A DNA stretch of 43,277 nt from Lentisphaerae bacterium GWF2_50_93 (lineage in GTDB: Bacteria > Verrucomicrobiota > Lentisphaeria > Victivallales > GWF2-50-93), in assembly GCA_001804815.1 (NCBI GenBank), contig MHBI01000032.1, positions 1 through 43,277 on the forward strand, written 5' to 3'. Position numbers and translations under genes: made by a program. Each line of letters begins with the position of its first letter. Position 1 is the first letter of the stretch. Below, in pieces: positions 1-8,379 of this stretch. The notes beneath the pieces are model-generated. The model ran no database searches. It saw only the letters and a program-made list of their open reading frames with translations, and was not told the origin of the DNA.

Positions 1-59
1 AAGTCCTTCTCCTTTCTTTTTCTTAAGCTGTTATAATTTAAGAAGGGAGAAGGCTTTTT
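1..59 (+). terminator. Rho-independent terminator of a gene upstream of the window
   Basis: Bases 1-18 and 40-57 form a long stem of about 18 pairs. Only two are G-T wobbles, and the loop is an AT-rich 21 nt. The 3' arm runs into TTTTT (55-59). The orientation fits a plus-strand gene ending left of base 1, which is not visible here. Confidence 0.6.
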
Positions 60-109
60 CTAACTATTCTATGTTTAACATAAGGTCTTTAGTGTGTCTT
101 GGTATTAAA

Positions 110-142
110 TAAGCTACGCACGCTAAAGCCGTGAACTCCAAC
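110..142 (-). repeat. Copy of dispersed hairpin repeat family A
   Basis: On the minus strand this reads GTTGGAGTTCAC, then a short palindrome around CTTTAG. This is the same pattern as copies near 12.9, 22.7 and 40.8-41.0 kb. It lies just downstream of the minus-strand gene that ends at 223. This copy is degenerate. Confidence 0.5.
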
Positions 143-161
143 TTTAAAAATCAGCTCATAT

Positions 162-183
162 GAGGCAATTTTGAAATTGCCTC
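162..183. repeat. 22-bp hairpin, left flank of the U32 gene
   Basis: A perfect 10-bp stem (GAGGCAATTT / AAATTGCCTC) has a 2-nt TG loop. The same hairpin, with a GG loop, lies on the other side of the neighbouring gene at 2328-2349. No U-tract follows directly on the minus strand, so a plain terminator role is uncertain. Confidence 0.7.
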
Positions 184-222
184 AATCAACGACCGTTACC
201 CCTGTAATATAGCAGTGCATGC

Positions 223-2301
223 TTATCTTAACTTCCTCTGGTAATTAAATGTTTTAACAGTGGATTTGCAAGCGGCTCCGGATCTTTTCAGTTCAGAGGA
301 AAAATCCACGGAACCCGAAAGATCCGCTGCGAAACTCGCAGCCGCAGGCCCTCTCTTCGCCTCGTGGCGGAGGTCATACGGTTCTATCGGCCTGAAAACA
401 CTCAGATTCCATTCAATCCCTAGCCTCATCGAACAGTTCCTCCTGTCCTGGAAAATCCTGCCGTGGAACTCAGGGGGGAAATCAGCACGGCTTATCATGA
501 GGACCGGACGTCCGTAGGCATATATGCGCAATGGAACAGAACTCCTCAACGCAAGATCTTCCATCTGGCGGCTGTCCGCCTCCAGTGAAACCGCCACGGT
601 TCCGCACCCTTTTTCATTGAGGAATCCGGCGGCCATGGAATTCAGCACCGCCATGCCCGGCCCCGCTTCAAATCCGACCCCCGCCCCTCTCGCAAGGAAC
701 CATCCGTCCCAGCTGTTTATCTCAACAGTGAATCCCCTCGCCCTGCAGACTTCCAGAAGAGATTTCATCCGTTCGATGTCGCCCTCGAAAAACACCGGTG
801 GAAGCGCGATGACAGGAAGGCTCCGCCCCCAGTCATAATCAGAATCAAGGATCTCATGCGCCCCGGCGCTGCCGATGATGATCCTGTATCCGGTGCATCT
901 CCTGCGGAATTCGCACGCATCGCCGTATCCTGGGATCCTGACAACATCAATCACTCCATTGAACTTCATCATGTTTGGATTATCCGGGACCGTATTCCTG
1001 CAGCCGTCCAGGATCGACTGGACATCGGCAGGAATCTTAACCTTGATCTTTTCTTCAGTTCCCTTTTTGGCGAGGCGCAGGAACGATGAGAGATCCTCCC
1101 TCAGCTTCTTCAGGATGTTGCGCGGCATCTGCAATTCGCTGTTTTCAACGGAGAAGTTCCCAGGCAACAGCCCCTGGATCGGATCTTCCGAGAGCATTTC
1201 CCCGACAGCACCGAGCGCCACAGCCCTTTCCGGCGAGCGCACCAGGCTGACAGGATACAGATATTTTTTTGAGGAAACTCCATGCGTGAACACACAGGCC
1301 AGCCTGCCGTTTTCGATTTTAATATCAATGCCGTATGTATCATCAGGTAAACTTTCAGGCTGGCCTGCCGTGGTGGCTTCAACATCCTCAGGCACCTTTG
1401 ATATTCTTCCAGAATCGCCGGTCAGGCATTTCCTGCATCCTTTCAAATAAGCATCCGTGAAATTCCTGCCTGTATACTCTCCGAGTTCAAGAACCTCCTT
1501 CCTCAGCTCTTCATCTACTCCATTGTCAATGGCCCTGCGGTAGACAGACACGGCTTTTGAGATCCATCCGGGATTCTTGAGCCTGCCTTCAATCTTGAGG
1601 GAGGCGACACCGGCCTGCTTCAGATCATCCAGCCTCTCCAGCAGCGACAAGTCATGCATTGAAAGGAACCGTCCGCCATCACTGCCGCCGGCCTTCCATT
1701 CAAATCTGCAGGGGCTGGCGCATAAGCCGCGGTTCCCGCTCCGTCCGCCAAGCCAGCTTGACAACAGGCAATGTCCGGACATGCAAAAACAAAGCGCCCC
1801 CTGGACAAAGACCTCGGTCTCAATCCCTTCAACAGAAGAAGCCGCCCTGATCTCGTCAATTGAAAGCTCCCTGGCAAGGACTACGCGCTTTATACCAAGT
1901 TCCCTTGCCGCCCTCACTCCAGCAGAAGACGATATTCCCGCCTGGGTACTGAAGTGAAAATCAATTTCGGGAAAACATGGCATCATTTTCAGAACCGCCG
2001 GATCCTTGACAAGAACAGCGTCAACCCTGCACTGCCGTGCAAGCTCAAGCTGTCTTGCGGCCTCACCGAGTTCACGTTGAGAAACATCTATATTGAGGGT
2101 AAGATACGCCTTCGCCCCCTTTTCATGCACGAATCCTACATTCCGAGCGAGATTCTCCTGCGTGAAGTTTTCGGCCCCCCGCCGGGCATTTAGCTCCTTG
2201 AGGCCGAAGTAAACCGCATCAGCTCCGGCTTCAACAGCCGCAACCAAAGCCTCCGGCCCTCCCGCAGGAGCAAGAAGTTCCATCTTATTACATGCATTCA
2301 T
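223..2301 (-). CDS. U32 family protein, RlhA-like (RNA hydroxylation)
   Basis: About 692 aa. Members of this family that have been studied (RlhA, TrhP) hydroxylate specific cytidines or uridines in rRNA or tRNA with prephenate-derived chemistry; older annotation calls them peptidases. The N-terminal TIM-barrel half begins ELLAPAGG. It carries the U32 signature EVFVQGALCFCMSGHC around residues 165-185, followed by GLCASPC, which together give the four cysteines expected for an Fe-S cluster. The long C-terminal half matches the DUF3656-type extension of the RlhA subgroup (about 650 aa in E. coli). The ATG at 2301 is chosen because the longer frame begins at TTG; a start at 2283 (MELLAPAGG) fits family N-termini equally well. 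The gene is monocistronic and flanked by a matched pair of hairpins. The exact RNA substrate cannot be told from sequence. Confidence 0.85.
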   Translation of the reverse strand: MNACNKMELLAPAGGPEALVAAVEAGADAVYFGLKELNARRGAENFTQENLARNVGFVHEKGAKAYLTLNIDVSQRELGEAARQLELARQCRVDAVLVKDPAVLKMMPCFPEIDFHFSTQAGISSSAGVRAARELGIKRVVLARELSIDEIRAASSVEGIETEVFVQGALCFCMSGHCLLSSWLGGRSGNRGLCASPCRFEWKAGGSDGGRFLSMHDLSLLERLDDLKQAGVASLKIEGRLKNPGWISKAVSVYRRAIDNGVDEELRKEVLELGEYTGRNFTDAYLKGCRKCLTGDSGRISKVPEDVEATTAGQPESLPDDTYGIDIKIENGRLACVFTHGVSSKKYLYPVSLVRSPERAVALGAVGEMLSEDPIQGLLPGNFSVENSELQMPRNILKKLREDLSSFLRLAKKGTEEKIKVKIPADVQSILDGCRNTVPDNPNMMKFNGVIDVVRIPGYGDACEFRRRCTGYRIIIGSAGAHEILDSDYDWGRSLPVIALPPVFFEGDIERMKSLLEVCRARGFTVEINSWDGWFLARGAGVGFEAGPGMAVLNSMAAGFLNEKGCGTVAVSLEADSRQMEDLALRSSVPLRIYAYGRPVLMISRADFPPEFHGRIFQDRRNCSMRLGIEWNLSVFRPIEPYDLRHEAKRGPAAASFAADLSGSVDFSSELKRSGAACKSTVKTFNYQRKLR

Positions 2302-2327
2302 CCTGCTATCCAATCATTAAGTTTATC

Positions 2328-2349
2328 GAGGCAATTTGGAAATTGCCTC
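2328..2349. repeat. 22-bp hairpin, right flank of the U32 gene
   Basis: The same 10-bp arms as 162-183 are separated by GG instead of TG. It lies between the stop of the coiled-coil gene (2356) and the start of the U32 gene (2301), so the U32 gene sits between two nearly identical hairpins. Confidence 0.7.
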
Positions 2350-2355
2350 CCTTGA

Positions 2356-2994
2356 TTAGAACTCGAGATTCTCCTCGACTCCAGTGAGATCCTTGAACTT
2401 CTTGTCGATGATCTTATCTCGTTTCTCCTCGCGCTGCTTAATATGCTGCCGGAGCTTCTCCAAGTCATTCTCAAGATTCTTCAGCTCTTCCTTCTCGTTC
2501 TGGAGCTTGGTGTCGAAAAGCCTGTTCAACTCGCCTTTCAACTCTTTTTCAGTTTTTTCGATTTCATCCTTGTTCTTGCCGGCATCCTTTTCCTTGAGAT
2601 CCTGTATCTTCTCTCCAAGCAGGTCCGTCTTCACTTCAAGCTTCATGTATTCGAGCCTTTTCCTGAACTCCTCGGGATTATCGTCCTTCATCCCAAGCAT
2701 CTCATTGCATTCGGACAGATCTCCGATAAGCTCCGAAACTGCTTCCGCGGGATCATCCTTCAGCTCCTTCTCCAGGAACTTTATCTTTTCAGCGAAGTTC
2801 GCCTTGTAGAAGTCAACGACTTTCCTGGCGTTGTCCTGCTCGTCGCCGAAATGGTCCATCGCAGCCTTCCACGCCTGTTCCATGGTCTTCACCGCCCTTG
2901 CACCATCATCGTCCTTCTCATCCTCGGCGTTCAGGCTCATCGGAGCCAGCAATCCAACACATAGGATCAATGCCATCAGTTTCTTGATATCCAT
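2356..2994 (-). CDS. Exported, highly charged coiled-coil protein
   Basis: 212 aa, no recognised family. The start is firm: a GGAG Shine-Dalgarno lies just before ATG 2994. Residues 1-23 form a signal peptide (MDIKKL, a hydrophobic core, then LNAED as a likely cleavage site). The rest is almost entirely Glu/Lys/Asp/Leu, with heptad-like leucines from about residue 60 to the end, so a long periplasmic coiled coil is expected. It contains one Cys only near the signal and one in the middle. It sits after the rplT terminator and so should have its own promoter. A stalk or scaffold role in the periplasm is possible, but nothing shows a function. Confidence 0.75.
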   Translation of the reverse strand: MDIKKLMALILCVGLLAPMSLNAEDEKDDDGARAVKTMEQAWKAAMDHFGDEQDNARKVVDFYKANFAEKIKFLEKELKDDPAEAVSELIGDLSECNEMLGMKDDNPEEFRKRLEYMKLEVKTDLLGEKIQDLKEKDAGKNKDEIEKTEKELKGELNRLFDTKLQNEKEELKNLENDLEKLRQHIKQREEKRDKIIDKKFKDLTGVEENLEF

Positions 2995-3023
2995 TTTTCT
3001 CCTTCAGTTTTGATTAAAACTCC

Positions 3024-3060
3024 ATAAAAAAAGAGCGCGGGAACTTAATCCCGCGCTCTT
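3024..3060 (-). terminator. Terminator of the thrS-infC-rpmI-rplT cluster
   Basis: A perfect 12-bp stem, AAGAGCGCGGGA with its complement at 3049-3060, has a 6-nt loop. On the minus strand it is followed by a run of seven U's (3030-3024). It lies 20 nt past the rplT stop. Confidence 0.9.
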
Positions 3061-3080
3061 ACAATTGATTACAGAGGCTG

Positions 3081-3437
3081 TTATTTGAGAGCAGCCATAG
3101 CCTTCTCGACAAACACCTTGAAAGCTTCGGGATCCTTGACCGCCACATCCGCGAGGACTTTACGGTTGACATTGATCTGGGCCTTCTTGAGACCATTTAT
3201 GAACTTGCTGTAGGTCGTACCGAGTGAACGGCATGCGGCATTGATTCTGATGGTCCAGAGCCCCCTGTATTCGCGCTTCTTCAGCTTCCTGCCGATATAG
3301 GCGTTGGCATTGGCCTTGTCGACCGCATCATATACCGTACGGATCTGCTTGCTGCTCGCACCATAAAAACCCTTCGCCCTTTCCAGCGCGCGCTTTCTGC
3401 GTTTGCGTGAAGGAACTGCAAATGTTACTCTTGGCAT
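3081..3437 (-). CDS. rplT: Ribosomal protein L20
   Basis: 118 aa, the usual length for bL20, an early-assembly protein of the 50S subunit that binds 23S rRNA. The sequence opens MPRVTFAVPSRKRRK, has the KRRK/ALERAKGFYGASSK block, and ends in the family's alpha-helical C-terminal domain (LADVAVKDPEAFKVFVEKA). It is the third gene of infC-rpmI-rplT and is followed by a strong terminator. In E. coli L20 represses this operon by binding its mRNA; whether that happens here cannot be told. Confidence 0.97.
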   Translation of the reverse strand: MPRVTFAVPSRKRRKRALERAKGFYGASSKQIRTVYDAVDKANANAYIGRKLKKREYRGLWTIRINAACRSLGTTYSKFINGLKKAQINVNRKVLADVAVKDPEAFKVFVEKAMAALK

Positions 3438-3483
3438 TGAAATATCTCCTGAAAATAATAATTAATATTGATTTTAATTGAAC

Positions 3484-3684
3484 TCAGACTCCGTAAGGCA
3501 GAGCTGATCTGATTCTTCTCATTTCAGTGCTTCTGACTACATTTTTCTTGCTGAGAAGGCGTTTACGCTTCGAGCTCTTTCCAGTCTTGAGATGCCTGGA
3601 TCCGGCCCTGTAATGGGTGAACTTGCCGGTCCCCGTCATTTTCACGCGCTTCGCAGCGCATTTCCTTGTCTTCATCTTGGGCAT
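3484..3684 (-). CDS. rpmI: Ribosomal protein L35
   Basis: 66 aa, typical for bL35. It starts MPKMKTRKCAAKR and has the conserved KFTHYRAGSRHL and KRKRLLSKK segments. GGAG lies 8 nt before the ATG at 3684. It is located between infC and rplT as in most bacteria, with 46-60 nt spacers. Confidence 0.96.
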   Translation of the reverse strand: MPKMKTRKCAAKRVKMTGTGKFTHYRAGSRHLKTGKSSKRKRLLSKKNVVRSTEMRRIRSALPYGV

Positions 3685-3744
3685 CGTTTGTCTCCTTTGT
3701 TTTTTACCCGCTCATGCTGCTGCGAAGGCAGATGCCAGCCATTC

Positions 3745-4260
3745 TCAGTGATGTGCAGGATTAAAGTTAATAATAATGCTTCTTCCCATAAGTTTGGGCG
3801 TGTTCTCGGCAATTCCGTGTCCTTCAAGGTCTTTTACAACCTTTTCCATTATGCCGAAACCAAGCTCCTTGTGGGCCATTTCGCGGCCCTTGAACATCAT
3901 GGAGGTCTTTAGTTTATAGCTCTTGTCCAAAAATTCAATTGCATGATTAATTTTTATCTGATAATCATGCGGGTCTATGTTGCAGCCGAATTTTATCTCC
4001 TTCACCTTGTGTGCGTGCTGGAGCTTCCGCTGATCCTTTTCCTTCCTCTTCTGCTCGTAGATCAGCTTGCCGAAGTTGACAACCCTGCATACTGGCGGGG
4101 TCGCATTATCAGCAACCAGCGCCAGATCCAGACCGCCCTGCTTCGCAAGCTCGAGCCCGCGCGTAAAAGTCATTACGCCAAGCTGACTTCCATCTGCACC
4201 AATAAGACGAATTTCCCGACCGCTGAGAAAACGATCGCCGGCTTTGACTAACCTAGATAT
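3745..4260 (-). CDS. infC: Translation initiation factor IF-3, probable AUA start
   Basis: 171 aa from the proposed start. IF-3 binds the 30S subunit, blocks premature 50S joining and proofreads the start codon. The first in-frame ATG (4173) would remove about 29 residues that belong to the family's N-terminal domain (GDRFLSGREIRLIGADGSQL, which aligns with the usual region beginning NxxIRAxEVRLI). The reading frame is open upstream, and AGGAGG lies 8 nt before an ATA codon at 4260-4258. ATA is therefore taken as the start. IF-3 genes are known for rare initiators (AUU in E. coli) that let IF-3 limit its own synthesis. Downstream the linker is Lys-rich (YEQKRKEKDQRK) and the C-terminal domain has the conserved FKGREMAH. 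It follows thrS after a repeat-filled 135-nt spacer. Confidence 0.9.
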   Translation of the reverse strand: MSRLVKAGDRFLSGREIRLIGADGSQLGVMTFTRGLELAKQGGLDLALVADNATPPVCRVVNFGKLIYEQKRKEKDQRKLQHAHKVKEIKFGCNIDPHDYQIKINHAIEFLDKSYKLKTSMMFKGREMAHKELGFGIMEKVVKDLEGHGIAENTPKLMGRSIIINFNPAHH

Positions 4261-4284
4261 AAGCAGGCCCTCCTATTTTTATTT

Positions 4285-4395
4285 TCAAGTGTCAAAGTAT
4301 CAGAGTATCAATGTATCAAAGCATCGTTTAAATTCATGACACTCTGACACCAATGCTTCTCCACCGGAGAAGCGTAATGACACACATGACACTTT
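4285..4395. repeat. 8-bp tandem array with inverted partner and hairpin, thrS-infC spacer
   Basis: Four 8-bp units run from 4289 (GTGTCAAA, GTATCAGA, GTATCAAT, GTATCAAA) with a partial fifth. The other half of the spacer holds the inverted theme: TGACAC occurs four times between 4337 and 4392. Between these lies a perfect 8-bp hairpin, GCTTCTCC-ACC-GGAGAAGC (4355-4373). No coding sequence is seen. Confidence 0.7.
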
Positions 4396-6123
4396 CTATA
4401 ATTTTTCCGCCACTTCAATCTTCATCTTCTCTATGAGCGTGTCTATGCTGATCGCACCAAGCTCGCCTTCCCTGCGGCTCCTTACCGACACAGTACCGGC
4501 CGCAACTTCCTTCTCGCCGATCACCGCAATCATGGGGATCCTGAGATTTCTTGCATCCCTGATCTTGGCGCCGATCTTCTCGGTGCGCAGATCATAGTCT
4601 ACCCTGAACCCGAGCTCCTTGAGCTTGTTCGCCAGGTTCAATGTCGCCTCATGCTGATCCTCCGTTATCGGAAGTATCCTGACCTGTTCAGGAGCAAGCC
4701 ACAACGGGAAAGCTCCGGCGCAGTTTTCGATCAGTATCCCGAAAAATCTTTCAAGCGAGCCGAACAGCGCACGGTGAACCATGTATGGACGGTGCTTCTG
4801 CCCGTCGGCAGCTATATAATTCATATCGAACCGTTCCGGCAGGTTGAAGTCGAACTGTATGGTCGTCGTCTGCCATTCGCGTCCGATCGCATCCTTGACC
4901 TTGAGATCGATCTTCGGCCCGTAGAACGCACCGCCGCCCTTGTCGACTTCGCATTTGAGTCCGCATTTGTTGACGGCTTTCTCAAGGGAAACTATGGCCT
5001 GGGCCCAGCGTGATTCCTCGCCCACGGCCTTTTCCGGCCTGGTTGCGAGATACGCATTGACTTCCTTGAAACCGAAACATTTCCATATGTAGAGGCTGAA
5101 CTTGAGTACCCGTTCGATTTCGTCCTCGATCTGTTCCGGCGTGCATATGATATGTGCATCGTCCTGTGTGAATCCGCGCACGCGCAGAAGTCCATGGAGG
5201 ACTCCGCCTTTCTCATAGCGGTATACTGTGCCGAGTTCCGCCCAGCGCAGTGGCAGTTCGCGGTATGAGCGGTTCTTCGTCTGATATGCCTGTATGTGGA
5301 ACGGGCAGTTCATCGGCTTCACATAGTAATTGTTCTTGTCGATTTCCATCGGCGAATACATGGCATCCTTGTAGAAGTCGAGATGCCCGCTGGTCTGCCA
5401 GAGCTTTGCCAGGCCGATATGGGGAGTGTAAAGCAGTTCGTAGCCGTTCTTGTAATGTTCCTCGCGCCAGAAATTCTCTATCTGGTTCCTGATCCTGCCG
5501 CCCTTCGGCTGCCAGATTATAAGTCCGGGACCGACATCCTCGGCGACAGTATACAATTCGAGTTCTTTTCCAAGCTTGCGATGATCGCGCTTCTTCGCCT
5601 CTTCAATAAGAAGGAGATATTTCCTGAGTTCCTTGTCATTCGCAAACGCAGTTCCGTAGACGCGCTGGAGCATCGGATTTGTTTCCTTGCCGCGGTAGTA
5701 TGAACCCGCAATTGAAAGCAGCTTGAAGGAGCCGGCCTGCCCGCTGTTCTCGACATGCGGTCCGCGGCAGAGATCCACAAAATCACCGCACTGGTAGAAG
5801 CTTATGCTTTCACCTTCAGGTATGTCGGCAAGGCGTTCCAGCTTGAAGTTCTGATTGCCCTTCTTCAGGATATCCTGGGCGTCTGCACGCGAAAGTTCCA
5901 TCCTGTTGAATGGAAGCTTCTCGGAGACTATCTTCTGCATTTCAGCTTCAATGGCTTCAAGATCCTCCGGTCCAAGACGGTGCTCCATGTCGAAATCATA
6001 GTAGAACCCGTCGTCGGTCGAAGGTCCGATATCAAACCTGGTGTCGGGAAACAGCCTTTTGACGGCGGCAGCCATGATATGAGCACAGCTGTGTCGGATA
6101 GTTTCGAGGGTGAAAGCGCTCAT
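4396..6123 (-). CDS. thrS: Threonyl-tRNA synthetase lacking the TGS domain
   Basis: 575 aa. It charges tRNA-Thr and edits mischarged Ser-tRNA. The editing domain is at the N-terminus: HSCAH (residues 10-14) and CRGPH supply the zinc-like His/Cys set. The class II catalytic core has the zinc ligands Cys in MNCPFH, His in TQDDAH and His in MVHRALFGS. Motif 2 is seen as RVRGFTQDDAH. The C-terminal anticodon-binding domain begins near LAPEQVRILPI. The family is usually about 640 aa with an N-terminal TGS domain; here the protein begins almost at the editing domain. ATG 6123 is chosen; an in-frame TTG at 6165 adds only 14 residues with no TGS features. A consensus promoter lies about 100 nt upstream. 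Confidence 0.95.
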   Translation of the reverse strand: MSAFTLETIRHSCAHIMAAAVKRLFPDTRFDIGPSTDDGFYYDFDMEHRLGPEDLEAIEAEMQKIVSEKLPFNRMELSRADAQDILKKGNQNFKLERLADIPEGESISFYQCGDFVDLCRGPHVENSGQAGSFKLLSIAGSYYRGKETNPMLQRVYGTAFANDKELRKYLLLIEEAKKRDHRKLGKELELYTVAEDVGPGLIIWQPKGGRIRNQIENFWREEHYKNGYELLYTPHIGLAKLWQTSGHLDFYKDAMYSPMEIDKNNYYVKPMNCPFHIQAYQTKNRSYRELPLRWAELGTVYRYEKGGVLHGLLRVRGFTQDDAHIICTPEQIEDEIERVLKFSLYIWKCFGFKEVNAYLATRPEKAVGEESRWAQAIVSLEKAVNKCGLKCEVDKGGGAFYGPKIDLKVKDAIGREWQTTTIQFDFNLPERFDMNYIAADGQKHRPYMVHRALFGSLERFFGILIENCAGAFPLWLAPEQVRILPITEDQHEATLNLANKLKELGFRVDYDLRTEKIGAKIRDARNLRIPMIAVIGEKEVAAGTVSVRSRREGELGAISIDTLIEKMKIEVAEKL

Positions 6124-6223
6124 GACAGGTAAAACTCCCGTCCGGCGTCCATCTGGTAGGAACAAGTAGTGGATAACATCTTAAAAAATATAAATCCCCA
6201 TGCTGTTTAAATTTGAGGGTGAC

Positions 6224-6252
6224 AATATACCCGCCTGTCCTGATTATGTCAA
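6224..6252 (-). promoter_or_regulatory. Sigma-70-type promoter for thrS
   Basis: On the minus strand a perfect TTGACA (6252-6247) is separated by 17 nt from TATATT (6229-6224). Transcription would begin near 6217, giving a leader of about 94 nt before thrS. No T-box or other specifier structure is obvious in that leader. Confidence 0.7.
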
Positions 6253-6258
6253 TCCTTT

Positions 6259-6288
6259 ATAAATTTTTCATCGGAATGAAAAATTTAT
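6259..6288. repeat. 13-bp AT-rich hairpin between rnhB and thrS
   Basis: ATAAATTTTTCAT and its exact complement surround a 4-nt loop, just downstream of the rnhB stop and next to the thrS -35 box. The stem has few G-C pairs and lacks a classic following U-tract, so it is a weak terminator candidate. Confidence 0.5.
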
Positions 6289-6301
6289 GACATCAATGCA
6301 A

Positions 6302-6976
6302 TTAAAGGAGGACTCCCTGTACAGGCGGCGGGTTGACTATATCCCTTACCGGAGCAAATGTCTTCCTGTGGATCGGGCACGGACCGTGCTTCTTCAACGC
6401 CTTAAGATGATCTTCCGTGCCATAACCCTTATGACTGTCAAACCCGTACTGGGGATATTTCCCGGCGTACATCATCATGATTTCGTCCCTGTGGACTTTT
6501 GCGAGGATGCTGGCGGCGGCGATGCTGGCGGATTTTGAATCACCCTTGACTATGAAATTGCACTCGACCGGCATGTTCGGGACCCTGAGCCCGTCGACAA
6601 GCGCAATCTGCGCCTCTGGAAGTTTCATCAGTGCATTACGCATTCCAAGATGGGTGGCCCTGAGGATATTGATCCGGTCGATCTCGTCGGCCTGCACTTC
6701 AGATATGGAATACATGATGCCGGGGAGCTCAAGGATGATGCTGCGGAGTTCGCAGCGCTGTTTCTCTGAAAGCTGCTTTGAATCGTCTACTGCGGGTATC
6801 CGTGAATTGTCAGGGAATATGACCGCAGCGACGACGACTGGTCCTGCAAGAGGTCCTCTTCCAGCCTCGTCAACGCCTGCGATGAATTTAATACCGTCCT
6901 TCCAGAGCTTCCTTTCGAAAGCCAGGAGTTCGGATTTCTTTCCGAGGAAATCAGGCTTTGGCTTCTGCCTTCGCAT
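6302..6976 (-). CDS. rnhB: Ribonuclease HII
   Basis: About 224 aa from ATG 6976. It removes ribonucleotides from DNA and the RNA of RNA-DNA hybrids. Visible motifs are [14 protein letters not shown] (the catalytic Asp-Glu pair with the DEAGRGP hallmark), [29 protein letters not shown] (third acidic residue) and the C-terminal SHKGYGTxxHxxAL. The start is placed at MRRQKPKPD, overlapping the end of rplS by 26 bp. A longer frame reaching 7066 would overlap rplS far more and encodes no family sequence. Last gene of the rpsP operon. Confidence 0.95.
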   Translation of the reverse strand: MRRQKPKPDFLGKKSELLAFERKLWKDGIKFIAGVDEAGRGPLAGPVVVAAVIFPDNSRIPAVDDSKQLSEKQRCELRSIILELPGIMYSISEVQADEIDRINILRATHLGMRNALMKLPEAQIALVDGLRVPNMPVECNFIVKGDSKSASIAAASILAKVHRDEIMMMYAGKYPQYGFDSHKGYGTEDHLKALKKHGPCPIHRKTFAPVRDIVNPPPVQGVLL

Positions 6977-7319
6977 CGTATCTCTGCTCTTTGACTCGAG
7001 CTGATTTACCGACTTTTTCCCTGAGGTAATAGAGTTTTGCACGGCGTACTTTTCCGTGTCTTTCAACTTCTATCTTGTCGATTCCGGGCGAGTTCAAAGG
7101 GAATATGCGCTCCATGCCCTGGCCGAACGCGATCCTGCGGACGGTGAAGGTCTCTCCGATTCCGGAACCTTTTCTCGCGATCACGGTGCCTGCAAAGACC
7201 TGGATACGCTCGCTGTCGCCTTCCTTGATCTTGGTATACACTTTAACGGCGTCCCCCGGCACAAACTCGGTTATGTTCTTCTTGCACTGGCTTGCTTTGA
7301 TCTTATCCATGATGTTCAT
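6951..7319 (-). CDS. rplS: Ribosomal protein L19
   Basis: 122 aa; bL19 lies at the 30S-50S interface. It shows [33 protein letters not shown], the family's most conserved stretch (here in two parts), and [28 protein letters not shown]. It starts 1 nt after the trmD stop, with GGAG 10 nt upstream inside trmD. Its last 26 bp overlap rnhB, so the two are probably translationally coupled. Confidence 0.97.
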   Translation of the reverse strand: MNIMDKIKASQCKKNITEFVPGDAVKVYTKIKEGDSERIQVFAGTVIARKGSGIGETFTVRRIAFGQGMERIFPLNSPGIDKIEVERHGKVRRAKLYYLREKVGKSARVKEQRYDAKAEAKA

Positions 7320-7320
7320 C

Positions 7321-8022
7321 TCAGTCTCTCTCCTCTGTTTTCTTTTTTATCGCCGGGCGTATCAGATCCGGCCTGACTTTTTTTGTTTTTTCAACTGCCT
7401 GCTTCCTTCTCCATATCTCAATCTCCCCGTGATTTCCAGAGAGGAGAACGTCTGGCACCTTCATTCCCCTGAAAACTTCCGGCCTGGTGTACTGCGGATA
7501 CTCGAGCAAATCCTCGCTGAACGACTCCGTCACTCCGGATTCCTCGGATCCCAGCACTCCTGGCAGGAGCCTGACCACCGCGTCAACCACAACCATCGCG
7601 GCAAGATTGCCGTTGGTCAGCACATAGTCGCCTATCGAAATTTCGCGCGCCGCAAGGCCTTCGCGAACTCTTTCATCTATCCCCTCGTAATGGCCGCAGA
7701 GGAATATCAGATGATTCACCTTCGTCAACTCTCTCGCGGTCTTCTGGGTGAAAACTTCACCCCCCGGACCCGGCAGGATCACGCATGATCCAGCAGTCCT
7801 CAGGCTTTCAACTGCCTCGAAAATAGGTTCGGGCTTCATCAGCATCCCCGGCCCGCCGCCATACGGCTTGTCATCGACCGACCTGTGCTTGTCATGCGTG
7901 AAATCACGCAGGTTCACAGTGTTTATCTCGACAATATTCTTCTTGACCGCCCTGGCTATCACGCTTTCCGCGAACGGCCCGAAAAAAACCTGAGGGAAAA
8001 TTGTGATGATATCTATTCTCAA
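7321..8022 (-). CDS. trmD: tRNA (guanine-37-N1)-methyltransferase, TTG start
   Basis: 233 aa. It methylates G37 next to the anticodon with S-adenosylmethionine through a trefoil-knot SPOUT fold and prevents +1 frameshifting. Motifs: [26 protein letters not shown] and [15 protein letters not shown], the last having Asn where most family members have Gly (TGG). No ATG is available near the N-terminus. The TTG at 8022 gives [10 protein letters not shown], exactly the usual family opening, and lies 1 nt after the khpA stop. Two further in-frame TTGs upstream would overlap khpA. Confidence 0.94.
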   Translation of the reverse strand: MRIDIITIFPQVFFGPFAESVIARAVKKNIVEINTVNLRDFTHDKHRSVDDKPYGGGPGMLMKPEPIFEAVESLRTAGSCVILPGPGGEVFTQKTARELTKVNHLIFLCGHYEGIDERVREGLAAREISIGDYVLTNGNLAAMVVVDAVVRLLPGVLGSEESGVTESFSEDLLEYPQYTRPEVFRGMKVPDVLLSGNHGEIEIWRRKQAVEKTKKVRPDLIRPAIKKKTEERD

Positions 8023-8023
8023 A

Positions 8024-8356
8024 TCACTCAACAACCTCGACGGAGAACTTCTGTCCCAGGCGTCCGCCTGCTCCGCTTACAAGTGAACGGATCGCCATGA
8101 TGGTCTTGCCGTTCTTTCCTATAACCTTGCCCATATCCTCTTTGGCACAGTTGATCTTGATCACTGTGGAATTCTCGAGCTTCTCGATCTGGATTTTGAC
8201 AGAATCCGGCTGGTCAACAAGGGCCCTGACGACATAGTCAACAAAATTTTCGAGGTCGTGGGACCCCGCAGGAGCCTTCTTGTCAATGGATTTCGCCGCT
8301 ACAGGAGCTGAACTGCTGTCTTTTTTCCCGAACATCTGCATCAGTTTGCTTAACAC
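8024..8356 (-). CDS. khpA: KH-domain RNA-binding protein (KhpA/YlqC family)
   Basis: 110 aa. KhpA proteins bind RNA through one KH domain and in other bacteria pair with KhpB to influence cell elongation and sRNA handling. The C-terminal 75 residues are the KH fold with its GxxG loop (VIGKNGKTI), preceded by the usual opening [19 protein letters not shown]. The first 30 residues are a Lys/Ala/Ser-rich extension longer than in typical family members (about 75-80 aa). It starts at GTG 8356 with AAGGA 9 nt before; ATGs at 8341 and 8335 are alternatives. It lies between rpsP and trmD, where Firmicutes also place it, but no rimM follows. Confidence 0.9.
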   Translation of the reverse strand: MLSKLMQMFGKKDSSSAPVAAKSIDKKAPAGSHDLENFVDYVVRALVDQPDSVKIQIEKLENSTVIKINCAKEDMGKVIGKNGKTIMAIRSLVSGAGGRLGQKFSVEVVE

Positions 8357-8379
8357 GGTGGATATTCCTTGGTTTATTT

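Noticed and set aside
6124..6165. Longer thrS start at TTG 6165
   Set aside because: Adds 14 residues with no TGS or editing-domain features; ATG 6123 is preferred.
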